Below are positions 33,309 to 44,381 of a stretch of 64,000 nucleotides of DNA, in pieces. Below the pieces are notes generated by a model. That model had not been told where the DNA came from, did not search any database, and worked only from the letters and a program-made list of their open reading frames with translations. The position numbers and the translations under genes are program-made. Within the stretch, counting starts at the first letter, position 1. The number at the start of each line of letters is the position of its first letter. The stretch spans positions 50,018,501 through 50,082,500 of the forward strand of contig CM075675.1 of assembly GCA_037962975.1 (NCBI GenBank). Direction: 5' to 3'. The stretch comes from Clitoria ternatea (taxonomy: Eukaryota > Streptophyta > Magnoliopsida > Fabales > Fabaceae).

Positions 33309-33608
33309 TTTAAAGGCATTTAATGCCTAATCATGCGACGTAATTTATGCCTTACAGCCGTTACTCGAATTTCAAGAGTCTCCAGTTTCAAAAAACTTTT
33401 GGAATTCTCATATAGCGAATCTTTGTCTGAATCCGTTATAACAATATCATGACAACGGAGCATTCATTTAAAGAACGAATCTTCATGATATAATAATGCA
33501 CGTGTAAGAGAATATTTCCCATATAAGTATACCGGTATCTAGACCTCTCGTAGGTTGAATAGCTTATTTGAACAACTATACAGTCCCTCACACAAGCTAG
33601 GGGACATA
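33309..33608 (+). other. Tat element 1 region up to the polypurine tract
   Basis: No gene. It ends in CACACAAGCTAGGGGACATA, the polypurine tract directly before the 3' LTR. Confidence 0.6.
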
Positions 33609-34343
33609 TGATCCGGTCTCGATACTGGTATCCATTCTACAAGGCATATTTCAACGTCTTTGACAGTTTGCAAATGTGCAACCGGTGTCATCGGTATACA
33701 TCCGGACTCTAATTCCGTATCAGGCGTTCTCCCTATACCGGTTGTCCAGGATAATGCCATGCACATCAAATAATGTACACGTCACTATATAGAAGACAAA
33801 GGGCATTGCAACAGGAACAAGGATAAAGATTCTATTCCCACACTACGAGCCAAAATCTGCTCACGAGAATGATTAACTTGTCCCCTAAATCCAGCCCATA
33901 CTCCTTACGCTCAATATAAAATAGCCACTTGACTCAATCATACTGGCAAGTGCATAATAAAATAATAATTTATAATATTATTGGAGGTTAGTGGTTCCCC
34001 ACTAACAAGTCCTCGAATATCGAGCCAATCAGGTATAAGAACTCTCTTCATCAGTGGAGAGAGGGATCTTCAACTACTTCTTTTCAACTTACAATTACTC
34101 CCTGAAAACATTCCTCACTTGGAATACGATTACTGACTTGAGCGTCGGAGAATCTTCGTAGGTGACACCACCTTTCGCCCACATCAACGCGTGAGGACGG
34201 TGTGAAGGACCTCTAGGACGCCCAGACCGCTCTCTTCATACATAGACCGGATACTCACATAACCGGTCTTCAGAGACGTAATCTTCTCATTATTTGTGAC
34301 TGGCCCGACACCGGATCTCTTGACCCCGGTTCAGGACAGATCG
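33609..34343 (+). repeat. 3' LTR of Tat element 1
   Basis: Starts TGATCCGGTCTCGATAC and ends GGACAGATCG, where the 5' copy has CA, then TSD AGTTT (34344-34348). It is 14 bp shorter than the 5' LTR, partly from a deletion in the CATAGACATCGGATACATAG stretch. Confidence 0.92.
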
Positions 34344-34348
34344 AGTTT

Positions 34349-35842
34349 CACTATTGTCTCACTCATGCAAATGATGTCATACTATGTTTGTTTACACATT
34401 TAACCAAGTTCTTACAACATAAAAGTTACTCAACCTAATTCCTCGACAAAGAGATCCTCATTCTTGACCATGAATATGAACCTCGTAAGTAAGTGTTGGC
34501 CTTAAATAACTAATAATCAAGCTCTATTCCTAGACACTTACCTTATTAGGTGACCAATGAGAGTCACAGAGGGTTAACCTCATAAGGTCATATTAAACTA
34601 AGGCCCAGGCTTAAGCCTAAGTTTATGTTAGGTATAAGCCTAACACAACTACTTGGAATACAAGAAGAACCCATCCAAATTTACAAGAGATTCACAAGAC
34701 CTAGTTTTTTCAAAAGTTATTTTTGGGGCTTTTTATAAGTCTATTTTCTGGAGGGAGAAGTTCTATCAAACGTCCTATCAGACATAATCTTCAAAATTAT
34801 ATTGGGGTCAACTCCCATTCTGGGTACAACATAGAATGAGTTCATGCATTGGTTCTTCAAGATCATTAGACGCTCAACGTCTAGCAGACCAATTAAGGTT
34901 AGTTCTTCAACAGAGAACCAATACTTTGTCTTCACGAAGCAGCAATTACTTGAAGTTTTGGCCTATTTTGAAAGGAATAAAAAGAAAAAACACGAGACAA
35001 AAACACACAGAGATACAGAGACAATTTTTGGAGAGAATTGAGGGCTTTTTGGAAAATATTTTCAAGAGGAATTCAAGGATCAACACGTAGTGCATCGGAT
35101 TTTCAGACTTTGGGCAAGGAATTAGAACCAATAGTGAGAACTGTCATTCTTTTCTAAACCTTTGTTTTATAATTTTGATTTTTTTTCATGTTTGAGATTG
35201 AAACTCTGAAATGTGGTGTTGTAATTACCTTCCCTATGGCAAACTAAACTCCATTCTTGGGATTAAGGGGTAGCATGTTTGTGGACCAAACTTAAATGTT
35301 CTTCATTTTCCATTTACGAATCATGTTTCTTATTTAATTTCATGTATGCTTAACGCTTCTACAAGATTTAGAAATAAGCGTAGATGATTATAAACGATGT
35401 AGGTGATCAAAAGATTGGCATATGGTTTGAATCGCATGAAATTGAACCTAGGGATTTGGATTACAAAAGTAGGCAAAACTCTTTGAGGTACGTTAGTAGG
35501 GTTTCAAGAGAAAGTCACTGATCAAATTTGGAAAACTCACCTTCAGAAACGAGATTTCATAATTGGGAAATTGAATTGCATTGAAATTGGTAATGACATA
35601 TGAACCTCTTAATTTCCAAGAGCTTTACCTCGATTGTTTTCAAACAAGTATTTTGATTTTCACCACGAATTGCTTTGAGTTTTCTGGTGGCATTCTTAGT
35701 CTTAAGTTATTTTGAATCTTCGCTAAATTAAATTATTGGTCTAGATAATCTAATCATTGTAAACCAGTAATTGGGCACAATCTTTGTGGGAACGGTAACT
35801 TTTTATTACACGATACCTTGTGCGCTTATGGAACAGCTATCA
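34349..35842 (+). mobile_element. Remnant of an Athila-like LTR, left border unclear
   Basis: The end (35760-35842) reads TTTGTGGGAACGGTAACTTT, ATTACACGATACC and GTGCGCTTATGG...CTATCA, much like the end of the solo LTR at 50950-51037. Upstream, GGATTAAGGGGTAGCATG resembles GGATAAAGGGGGTATGATAA at 50345. I cannot find the start or a TSD. The short ORFs show no domain. Confidence 0.45.
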
Positions 35843-36808
35843 ACCACAAGTTGAAAACAAAGCAGGCCCTAGTACACTAGGATTCATCATGGAAGATCCA
35901 GATAATAAGTCCACATACAGACCCCCAGAGTCCTTACTGCTTTATGACAGAGACATGGAAATGATAAAGGATACTACTCGATGCAATGGGGACCTGCCCC
36001 GTCAGCTGAGTGTGGGAGAGTATAAAGAACTCGTAGGGCGTAGAGCTCTCGTAGAGGATGACCCTTTAGGTCTACACCCCTTACCCTTAGGACGACCCCA
36101 CAATCACCCTTGCCCAAGTATATACCACTAACCCCGGAGGAAGAAATTCTTAAGCTAGAACCCAAAGAGGAACCTTAAATAGAGCCGGTTGAGGAAGACC
36201 ACGAAGAGACTCTAATTGATATCATGGGGGAAGATCCAGTAGTTTTCCCTAATGCAGCACCTGTTGTTATCCCTGTTGAGTCCATATCGATACACGCTTC
36301 TGAGATAGAAATAGAAGTGGTCATCCAACATGCCACACAGGGACGCTCCCCAATGACCTTATTCCTTCTGAAATCTGAGTGGGACCGCTCTCAGAGTTTT
36401 CTTCGCCATGTATACTAGAGCTTTATCAATGGATATACAGAGAGCATCATGGGGTTTTCTACAGAGGCTCATAATCTTCTTGCCGCCGCATCTAGCACTT
36501 ACCACCGACGCTAATGGACCAGGCAGTCAAGACCTTCCACTAGCGGGGACCATTCCAGTTCAACACCTTCAAGGATGAGTAGTCAGTTAGTTGGGTATAT
36601 TAGTTGAGTCCTGTTGAGAGCCTGTGTGCCCCTGATATTCAGAGCATGTATAGTTTTGTTAAGACCGAGTATTATACAAAAATTTTGTAAATAAAGTTTC
36701 TTTTCCACTAAGCTTCTTGTACAAAAAAAACTCACATTTTTTTAAAACTCGTAACCTCTCAGTTGAGTAGGATGATCTAGTGGAAGAGATTGTCCTAGTT
36801 AACCGAGG
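35843..36808 (+). other. Unrecognised stretch with two short acidic ORF pieces
   Basis: The frame at 35820-36131 (MEDPDNKSTYRPPESLLLYD and on) and the piece at 36224-36418 (DPVVFPNAAPVVIPVE) both look protein-like, with a stop between at about 36176. I recognise no family. About 36560-36740 resembles a 3' non-coding end with AATAAAG. It may be part of an old retroelement. Confidence 0.35.
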
Positions 36809-37796
36809 GTGTTACGTGGAAAATATGAAATGATATTTAATGGGTATTGTTGTTGAAGAATATGTTGAAAACCCTCAGTTTTGGTCAACACTTAGATTAT
36901 GGAAAATTGGAGGAAAATATAATTTATTGCCATGAGAATATTTAATAATTATAGAAATAAATTTTAGAATGTATGGCATGAATTATTGGTGATGAAAATT
37001 GGAGAAACCGTGAAAAAGTATTGATGTCTTGGCTATTAAATGAAATAGAATATGTTTCCTTGGTATGAATGGTATGGATAATTATAAGGATGCATTGTGG
37101 AATATTTAGAACATGGATGATGGGTCAAATGTAGAATTGGCATTGTTAGACATTTGGTATAATCATTTAAGTTGTTAAAAACATTAATTAAGGGATATAT
37201 GAAACCAAGGCTTAGAAAATGTTAGAAACATATAGGAAATCATGAATGTAATTATTTATGAATTTAAGATTGTAAATGATGATTGGTTGGGCAATTGATT
37301 GTATTTATACATGTATTGAATATAGAACCTAATCTGTTAGATGGGTGGGACCATCAAATCACCTAGATTTCTTCTCTTGAGGTAGGAGAGAAGTTTTATA
37401 TTCTAAATACATGAATTAAATGACTTGTTGGTTGTTGTATAGTATTATAGGTCATATTTTCCTTGTCATAATTGTTGAGACTTGTTGGAATGTATGGCCT
37501 TGTTGTCTATTGTTTGACAAATATGTTTGATGCATTTAAAATATATGGTGTACTTCTTATGGTGATTTGATAAATGTTTTGAAGATTGGGTACACATGTG
37601 CTTATGTGTTGTTGTGAAAATATGCATGATTCACCACTATGTCTTGTCATTGATAATGAAGTTTGATGAATTGTTATGGTATGGAAATACCCATGAGATA
37701 TGATGAAATCAATAAATGTTATTGATGCCATTGTGAGTGGTAAAAAGCTATATATTTGTAATGATGATGAAGTTTTAAAGTTGTTTAAAGAGAAAG
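36809..37796 (-). mobile_element. Degenerate LTR fragment related to 38022-54323, reversed
   Basis: The complement of 37340-37420 (CATGTATTTAGAATATAAAA, CTTCTCTCCTACCTCAAGAG) parallels 52747-52790 (CATGCATTTGGAATGTAAAC, CTCCTCTCCTATCTCGAGGG). The left edge TGTTACGTGGAAAATATG may be a decayed TGTAACATCC start. Tat element 2 abuts it at 37797. Confidence 0.45.
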
Positions 37797-38021
37797 TGAA
37801 CTAGTCTAGTCTGGGGTCAAGGAACCGGACTGGGGATCAGCGACGAAAATCAAAGATTTGAGTGTTTGTACACCGGTATAGTGGGTATCTGGTATTATAG
37901 TCTGAACTCTCAGTGGGAGAATCTGGTCTTGTTGTCCTAGAGATCCTTCACACCAAGCTTTCGTATTGAAGGGGGCAAAAGGTGGTGTCACCTGCGAAGA
38001 TTCTCTGACGCTCAAGTCAGT
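37797..38021 (-). repeat. Tat element 2 LTR, U5-side piece
   Basis: The complement of CTGGGGTCAAGG, GGTGGTGTCACCTGCGAAGA and TTCTCTGACGCTCAAGTCA matches the end of the Tat element 1 LTR (34140-34340). Its last five bases (TCAGT, 38017-38021) are the left TSD of the inserted solo LTR. Confidence 0.85.
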
Positions 38022-38435
38022 TGTCACACCCTGATTTTCTGGACCCGAACCCCGATGTAATCAAGATTATAATTAATAAAGATGCGAGTAAATTTTTTTC
38101 GCATTTGAAATAATTTCAAAACACCACCGTGATACATCAAGACCCGGACCACAGAAAACTGAAGAGTAAGATTTATTAAAATATAACTGGATCGATAACT
38201 AACTCGCCCATAACGATATACAAAATAATAGAGTTTACAGCGGAAGAAGAATGTGTATACCGGGCATATGCCTTGAGAAAAGGCCCAAGCAATCATACAA
38301 TTTCATAATGTAAGCCTCTCGGGCCATAATCGACTGCGCACCTAGAACATAATCATACATCATTAATTGCATGTAGCCTCTACATAAGGTATTAATCATT
38401 AAATCAGAATATAAGTTATTCTATACCCAACATAC

Positions 38436-39723
38436 TGTTAGGAAATCCCTAAGCATGAGCAGCGGAAAAATTAAAGGGATTCCATAGGATTTGCAAAGGT
38501 TCCGTGTTTCAAAGCACAAAAAAAACCAATTTCGAAATTATTCAGGTTACCTCTTGAAGAACTCCGAAGCAGTCGTAGCCTCGTCCTTTAGGAGTCCACA
38601 CGAGCACTCCCACCAGAATCGCAACACTTGCCAACTGCTAGGTTGACGGCGTGTAGCTCTTGCAACTTTTTGCGAATTTTGTGTCTCACTTGAGTGAACC
38701 GCCTATGAGCATCTTATGCTCTATTTATAGGCTTAGGTTTGACCTAATTTGTTCTCTCTAAAAGTGGGCTCCTTACTCATTCCAAATGAGTTAGGCCCAA
38801 TAGCTTTATTTTAGTCCAACTAAAATAAGACAACATTTTCTGATGGGCTTACTCTATGTGTGTGACCCTATAGGTAAAATACCCGGTCATATTAATAATA
38901 AACTATTTTATTATTAATATAAAATAAGAGCGGCATCTAGCAATGCATCATTATGTCCGAATATTATTAACATAACCTATAAGTGATAATTATTTAATAC
39001 GTTTATTCCTTTTGTCACGATATCCTAATTGGGCCCAAGGCATGGTCGCGTCATCCTTGTACGGCCCAATTTATTTTACTTGATACCGGAGTAGACTGGA
39101 TCCGAATAAATATCTAATATTTATTCTTTCTAGCATGGCCATGCGTTTTCTTAGTCTTACTCCATCAAGTGGCCTATGGATATCACTCCTGTCACATAGG
39201 AGAGACAAATCCCATCTACATCACTCACATCCCTCTGCATAATTTGTTCATTGCCTAATCACAACCTTTATAGTCCTCTTGTTACAGAAGACGTTTAATT
39301 GTATTAAAACAATAAACTCCTCATGTAGGAATCGTAGTGACTTCAGGTCGAAGGACTACATATACCATTATCACATTGAGAATCGTTTATGACAATCATG
39401 TAACGATCCATGCAACGTTCTCATGGTGGGTCTGTCCAGTACATCATTACTCTTAATGTGTACCCGTGTGAAGACTCGATATCATCTATATCTATGATCT
39501 GTGAGATCAGGTCATCAGTACACTCACACACTAGTCTCAGTGTATTTACATGTCCCCATGTAAATACTTAACTAGGGACATTTTAGGAATAATTTTTATA
39601 TGACCTATTACTCCAAGGATAAATATGTTTAAAACAACTTTAAACTGAAATATTTATTCAATTGATAAGTAGAAAAATGATACAAATGAAAAAGCATAAA
39701 GGCTCATAGTGCATACACCAACA
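38436..39723 (-). repeat. 3' LTR of the intact copia
   Basis: In plus orientation TGTTAGGAAATCCC...GCATACACCAACA. The minus-strand polypurine tract GCAAGTGGGAGAT (39736-39724) is directly inside. Confidence 0.96.
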
Positions 39724-39737
39724 ATCTCCCACTTGCA

Positions 39738-42700
39738 CTAGAGCCAATCAGACATTTGCCTAATGCCTAATGATCTAGTGTGCCCCTCATGTTTTTGTTG
39801 TGTAAGAGGTTTTGTGAGTGGGTCAGCAATATTCTCATCAGTATGCACCTTACATATCTTTACATCTCCTCGGTCAAGGATCTCTCGAATGAGATGAAAT
39901 CGCCTAAGTATATGCTTGGATCGTTGATGTGATCTAGGTTCCTTAGCTTGTGCGATTGCTCCACTATTATCACAGTAGAGACTTATAGGGTCCACAATGC
40001 TAGGAACAATCCCAAGTTCTGTTATGAACTTCTTGATCCATACTGCCTCTTTTGCAGCATTTGAGGCAGCAATATACTCAGACTCTGTAGTAGAATCAGC
40101 AACTGTCTCTTGCTTTGAACTCTTCCAGCTTACAGCGCCACCATTTAGACAAAACACGTACCCAGATTGCGATCTTGAGTCATCCTTATCAGTTTGGAAG
40201 CTAGCATCAGTGTAACCTTTTACAATGAGCTCTTCTTCCCCTCCATATATCAAGAATGCATCCTTAGTTTTTCTTAAGTACTTCAGGATACTCTTGACAG
40301 CAGTCCAGTGACTTTCACCGGGATCAGACTGGTATCTGCTCGTCATGCTTAAAGCGTACGAGACATCTGGTCGGGTACATATCATGGCATACATGATTGA
40401 TCCAATAGCAGATGCATATGGAATCTTATTCATCCGTTCTCTTTCTTCTTTAGTGGAAGGAGATTGAGCTTTTGATAAGCTTATGCCATGAGCCATAGGC
40501 AAAGTTCCTTTCTTGGAATCTTGCATGTTAAACCTTTTTAACACTTTGTCTATGTATGTATTCTGACTTAGGCCAAGAAGTTTTCTTGATCTATCTCTAT
40601 AGATCTTAATTCCCAACACGTAGGTTGCTTCACCTAAGTCTTTCATAGAAAAACAGCTTCCCAACCAACTCTTCACAGATTGAAGAGTAGGAACGTCATT
40701 TCCAATAAGTAGTATGTCATCAACATACAGGACCAGAAAAACAATTGTGCAGTCACTAACCTTCTTGTAGACACAAGGTTCATCCTCATTTTTAGTAAAG
40801 CCAAATTGTTTAACAGCTTCATCAAAACGAAGATTCCAGCTTCTGGAAGCTTGCTTAAGTCCATATATAGAACGTTGTAGCTTGCACACCTTCCTGGATG
40901 CTTCAGGCTTAACAAAGCCTTCAGGTTGTGTCATGTACACTTCCTCAAGAAGATTTCCATTAAGGAAAGCAGTCTTGACATCCATTTGCCATATCTCATA
41001 ATCATGGTATGCAGCAATAGCAAGCAGAATCCGAACAGACTTTAGCATAGCAACTGGGGAAAAAGTTTCATCATAGTCTATACCATGTATTTGCTTGAAA
41101 CCTTTAGCCACCAACCTTGCTTTAAAGGTACTTATATTACCATCCATGTCAGTTTTCTTTTTGAAAACCCACTTGCATCCTATAGGTTTTACCCCTTCAG
41201 GTGCATCAACCAAGTTCCAAACTTGATTAGTGTACATGGAGTCCATTTCAGATTCCATGGCTTCTAGCCATTTCTCAGATTCTGAACTTGCAATGGCCTC
41301 TTCATAAGATGTTGGCTCATTTTGATCCATTAGGAATACATCTCCTTCCTGAGTTACAAGAAATCCATATCTTTCAGGTTGTTGACGTATTCTACCTGAT
41401 CTACGCAAGTCTTGTGCTACTGGAGCTGGTGTTATCACAACATTTTGTGGGTCCTGCTCCACTTCCACCATTGGCTCTTCAATGCCTTGTGAGTCTTGAA
41501 TTTCTTCAAGTTCTACTTTCCTCCCACTGATTCTTGTAGAGATGAATTCCCTTTCTAAGAATACAGCATTCCGAGCAACAAACACTTTGCCCTCAGTAGG
41601 ATTGTAAAAATAATAACCCTTAGTTTCTTTTGGGTATCCCACAAAAAGACATTTATCTGACTTGGGCCCAAGTTTATCAGAACTTTGGCGTTTAACATAA
41701 GCTTCACAGCCCCAAATCTTAAGAAAAGACATACTAGGTCGTTTCCCAGTCCATATCTCATATGGTGTCTTTATGACAGCCTTTGATGGAACACGGTTAA
41801 GTGTGAAAGTTGCTGTCAACAAAGCATGTCCCCAGAATGAGTTAGGGAGGTCAGTTTGACTCATCATTGATCGAACCATGTCCAACAAGGTTCTATTTCT
41901 CCGCTCAGAAACCCCATTCCATTCTGGTGTTCCAGGGGGAGTAAGTTGAGATATAATCCCACACTCTTTAAGATATTCATCAAACTCTAGGCTCAAATAT
42001 TCACCACCTCGATCAGATCGAAGTGCTTTAATTGTCTTGCCAAGTTGGTTCTCTACTTCATGTTTAAACTCCTTGAACTTTTCAAAGGATTCTGATTTAT
42101 GTTTCATGAGAAACACAAATCCATATCTACTGAAATCATCAGTAAAAGTGATGAAGTAACTAAAACCTCCCCTAGCCATTGTCCCTATGGGCCCACATAC
42201 ATCACTATGTATCAAGCCAAGAAGATCACTCGCCCTTTCACCTTTTCCGGTAAAAGGGGTCTTGGTCATCTTCCCTAATAAACAAGATTCACATGTATCT
42301 ATTGATTCAAAATCAAAAGATTCTAAATATCCATCTTGATGGAGTTTAGAAATGCGTTTCTCATTTATATGTCCTAGGCGACAATGCCAAAGATAAGTTG
42401 GGTTTAAATCATTTGTTTTAACCCTTTTAGTATTAATGTTATAGATAGGGGTTTCGAGATCTAGAACATAAAGTCCATTACTCAAATTTGCACAACAATA
42501 AAACATGTCTTTTAAATAAACCGAACAACTATTGTTCTTTATTGTAAAGGAAAATCCTTTCTTATCAAGACAAGAAACAGAAATAATGTTTCTCCTTATT
42601 GCCGGAACAAAATAACAATTGTCCAATTCAAGGACTAACCCTGAGGGCAAGGATAAAAAATAAGTCCCTACAGCTAATGCAGCAACTCTTGCTCCATTTC

Positions 42701-43715
42701 CAACGCGTAGGTCTACCTCGCCCTTCATCAACTGCCTACTCCTTCTTAGATCCTGCACATTAAGACAAATGTGAGATCCACATCCAGTATCTAATACCCA
42801 TGATGTTGAAGTTGACATGTTAATTTCTATAACAAAAATACCTGAAGTGGAAGTCTCACTTCCCTTCTTCTTAAGCTCTTCTAGGTACTTTGGACAGTTT
42901 CTCTTCCAGTGTCCCTTTTGTCCACAATGGTGACATTTACCTTCCTTAGCCACCCCGCCCACAGGTTTTAAGGCTGATGTACTTGGCTTATCCTTGCCTT
43001 TCCAAATCTTCTTGCCATTTCCTACAATACCCTTTCCTTTGCCTTTATACATGCCCTTTCCTTTACCTTTGCCAGAATTGACCATCATTATGGCCTTGCC
43101 CTTTCCTTTAGAAATATTGGGCTCAGCAGTCCTCAACATATTGAGTAGCTCTGGCAATGTTTTGTCCAATGCATTCATGTTGTAATTCATGATGACTGGC
43201 TTAAAACTGTCAGGTAATGATTTCAAAATGAGATCGGTAGCCAACTTCTGAGGGAAGGGGAATCCTAGCCTAGCTAGATTCTCCAAGTACCCAATCATTT
43301 TGAGCACATGAGGTCCTACAGAACCTCCCTCTTCAAGTCTGCAGCTAAATAGGGCTGAAGAAACTTCATATCTTTCTTGGTCAGCTTGACCTTGATATAG
43401 TTTCCTTAGGTTTTCGATCATATCGAAAGCCTCCATATGCTCATGTTGCTTCTGAAGCTCAGGAGACATAGTTGCCAGCATAAGGCATTGGACATCTAAA
43501 GCGTCATCCTGATGCTTCTTGTAAGCATCCTTGTCAGCTTTAGAGGCATTGTTCGCGGGTGGTTCCGGAATCGGACCTTCCAGGACATACTGCTTTTTCT
43601 CTTGTTTGAGGACAATCCTCAAATTTCTATACCAGTCAAGGAAGTTAGAACCAGACAATTTTTCTTTGTCTAGGATTGATCGCAACGAAAGGTTTGAAGG
43701 TGTGTTTGACGTCAT
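39738..43715 (-). CDS. Copia Gag-Pol polyprotein, 1325 aa, intact
   Basis: One ORF holds all copia functions in order. Gag: residues about 1-290, with NFLDWYRNLRIVLKQEKKQY, a G/K-rich basic tract (SGKGKGKGMYKGKGKG) and a CX2CX4HX4C knuckle at about 258-271 (CHHCGQKGHWKRNC). Protease: about 300-390, active site WVLDTGCGSHIC. Integrase: HHCC zinc region at about 445-480 (HCRLGHINEKRISKLH, CESCLLGK), then the D-D-E core (IHSDVCGPI, RSDRGGEYLS, NGVSERRNRTLLD). RT: about 830-1080 (GCKWVFKKKTD, FKARLVAKGF, MDVKTAFLNGNL) with YVDDILLIGN at about 999. RNase H: about 1150-1300 (GYTDASFQ, SGYVFCLNGGAVSWKSSKQ, TESEYIAAS, YCDNSGAIAQA). All catalytic residues I can check are present. Protease should cleave it into separate proteins. 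Confidence 0.97.
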   Translation of the reverse strand: MTSNTPSNLSLRSILDKEKLSGSNFLDWYRNLRIVLKQEKKQYVLEGPIPEPPANNASKADKDAYKKHQDDALDVQCLMLATMSPELQKQHEHMEAFDMIENLRKLYQGQADQERYEVSSALFSCRLEEGGSVGPHVLKMIGYLENLARLGFPFPQKLATDLILKSLPDSFKPVIMNYNMNALDKTLPELLNMLRTAEPNISKGKGKAIMMVNSGKGKGKGMYKGKGKGIVGNGKKIWKGKDKPSTSALKPVGGVAKEGKCHHCGQKGHWKRNCPKYLEELKKKGSETSTSGIFVIEINMSTSTSWVLDTGCGSHICLNVQDLRRSRQLMKGEVDLRVGNGARVAALAVGTYFLSLPSGLVLELDNCYFVPAIRRNIISVSCLDKKGFSFTIKNNSCSVYLKDMFYCCANLSNGLYVLDLETPIYNINTKRVKTNDLNPTYLWHCRLGHINEKRISKLHQDGYLESFDFESIDTCESCLLGKMTKTPFTGKGERASDLLGLIHSDVCGPIGTMARGGFSYFITFTDDFSRYGFVFLMKHKSESFEKFKEFKHEVENQLGKTIKALRSDRGGEYLSLEFDEYLKECGIISQLTPPGTPEWNGVSERRNRTLLDMVRSMMSQTDLPNSFWGHALLTATFTLNRVPSKAVIKTPYEIWTGKRPSMSFLKIWGCEAYVKRQSSDKLGPKSDKCLFVGYPKETKGYYFYNPTEGKVFVARNAVFLEREFISTRISGRKVELEEIQDSQGIEEPMVEVEQDPQNVVITPAPVAQDLRRSGRIRQQPERYGFLVTQEGDVFLMDQNEPTSYEEAIASSESEKWLEAMESEMDSMYTNQVWNLVDAPEGVKPIGCKWVFKKKTDMDGNISTFKARLVAKGFKQIHGIDYDETFSPVAMLKSVRILLAIAAYHDYEIWQMDVKTAFLNGNLLEEVYMTQPEGFVKPEASRKVCKLQRSIYGLKQASRSWNLRFDEAVKQFGFTKNEDEPCVYKKVSDCTIVFLVLYVDDILLIGNDVPTLQSVKSWLGSCFSMKDLGEATYVLGIKIYRDRSRKLLGLSQNTYIDKVLKRFNMQDSKKGTLPMAHGISLSKAQSPSTKEERERMNKIPYASAIGSIMYAMICTRPDVSYALSMTSRYQSDPGESHWTAVKSILKYLRKTKDAFLIYGGEEELIVKGYTDASFQTDKDDSRSQSGYVFCLNGGAVSWKSSKQETVADSTTESEYIAASNAAKEAVWIKKFITELGIVPSIVDPISLYCDNSGAIAQAKEPRSHQRSKHILRRFHLIREILDRGDVKICKVHTDENIADPLTKPLTQQKHEGHTRSLGIRQMSDWL

Positions 43716-44341
43716 GGTTATCTAAAACAGAAAATATGTAGTAAGTATCATTTTCAAAACATATTTAAATTATGGTCATTTAAATTAAATATGTCTCCCA
43801 CTATTTTGATTCAAAACAAAAATACCCTCCACGAATCAGAAAATCCCGTTGGAAGATTTTCTAGTGGGCTAAGATCCATATTTTGCCAAGCGTTAAGTCA
43901 GCTTTGGCTGATCACCTAATACTTGGTTATTTAGGTAGGAAACTTTTTCCAATTGTATCTTTATACAACTCTTAGTCATTGGGTTAAGTAACCATTACTT
44001 ATTATTCATCTTATGAATATTTAGCCCAATGTTTACGCCTCTAAGTTATATTCAATCCAATTGAAAACTTAGTTAAGTTAAAGCCCAATAAAACAGTTTG
44101 GATACTACCATTATCCCATCGCGTCTTACTAATATAAATAATAGTGCCCTGCTTTGGCAGACCCACTATTTATTGACATTAGTGTTGACGAGTGTACTTA
44201 TTGGAAGGCGTTTATAACTTAATATTATTTTGAGGGATTTTAATTTATTTTAAAATTACCGTCTTTGTTAAACGCTTTAACGTAATAAAATTATCCCCAA
44301 AACATGCAAACGAAATTGTGAGATGGTTATGGTCTTCCTAG

Positions 44342-44381
<40 letters not shown>

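Larger units (their letters stand above)
7676..34343 (+). mobile_element. Tat element 1: Ty3/gypsy (Tat/Ogre type) retrotransposon with nested insertions
   Basis: Two related LTRs (7676-8424 and 33609-34343) are flanked by the TSD AGTTT (7671-7675 and 34344-34348). Between them the order is PBS, gag, protease, RT, RNase H, second RNase H, integrase, minisatellites and antisense genes. A second RNase H and antisense ORFs after pol are marks of the Tat lineage. The LTRs differ by many substitutions and indels (749 versus 735 bp), and gag and pol carry stops, so the copy is old and non-autonomous. It was later hit by an Athila-like element (10400-19650) and a hAT MITE (30645-31096). Without these it is about 17 kb. 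Confidence 0.93.
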
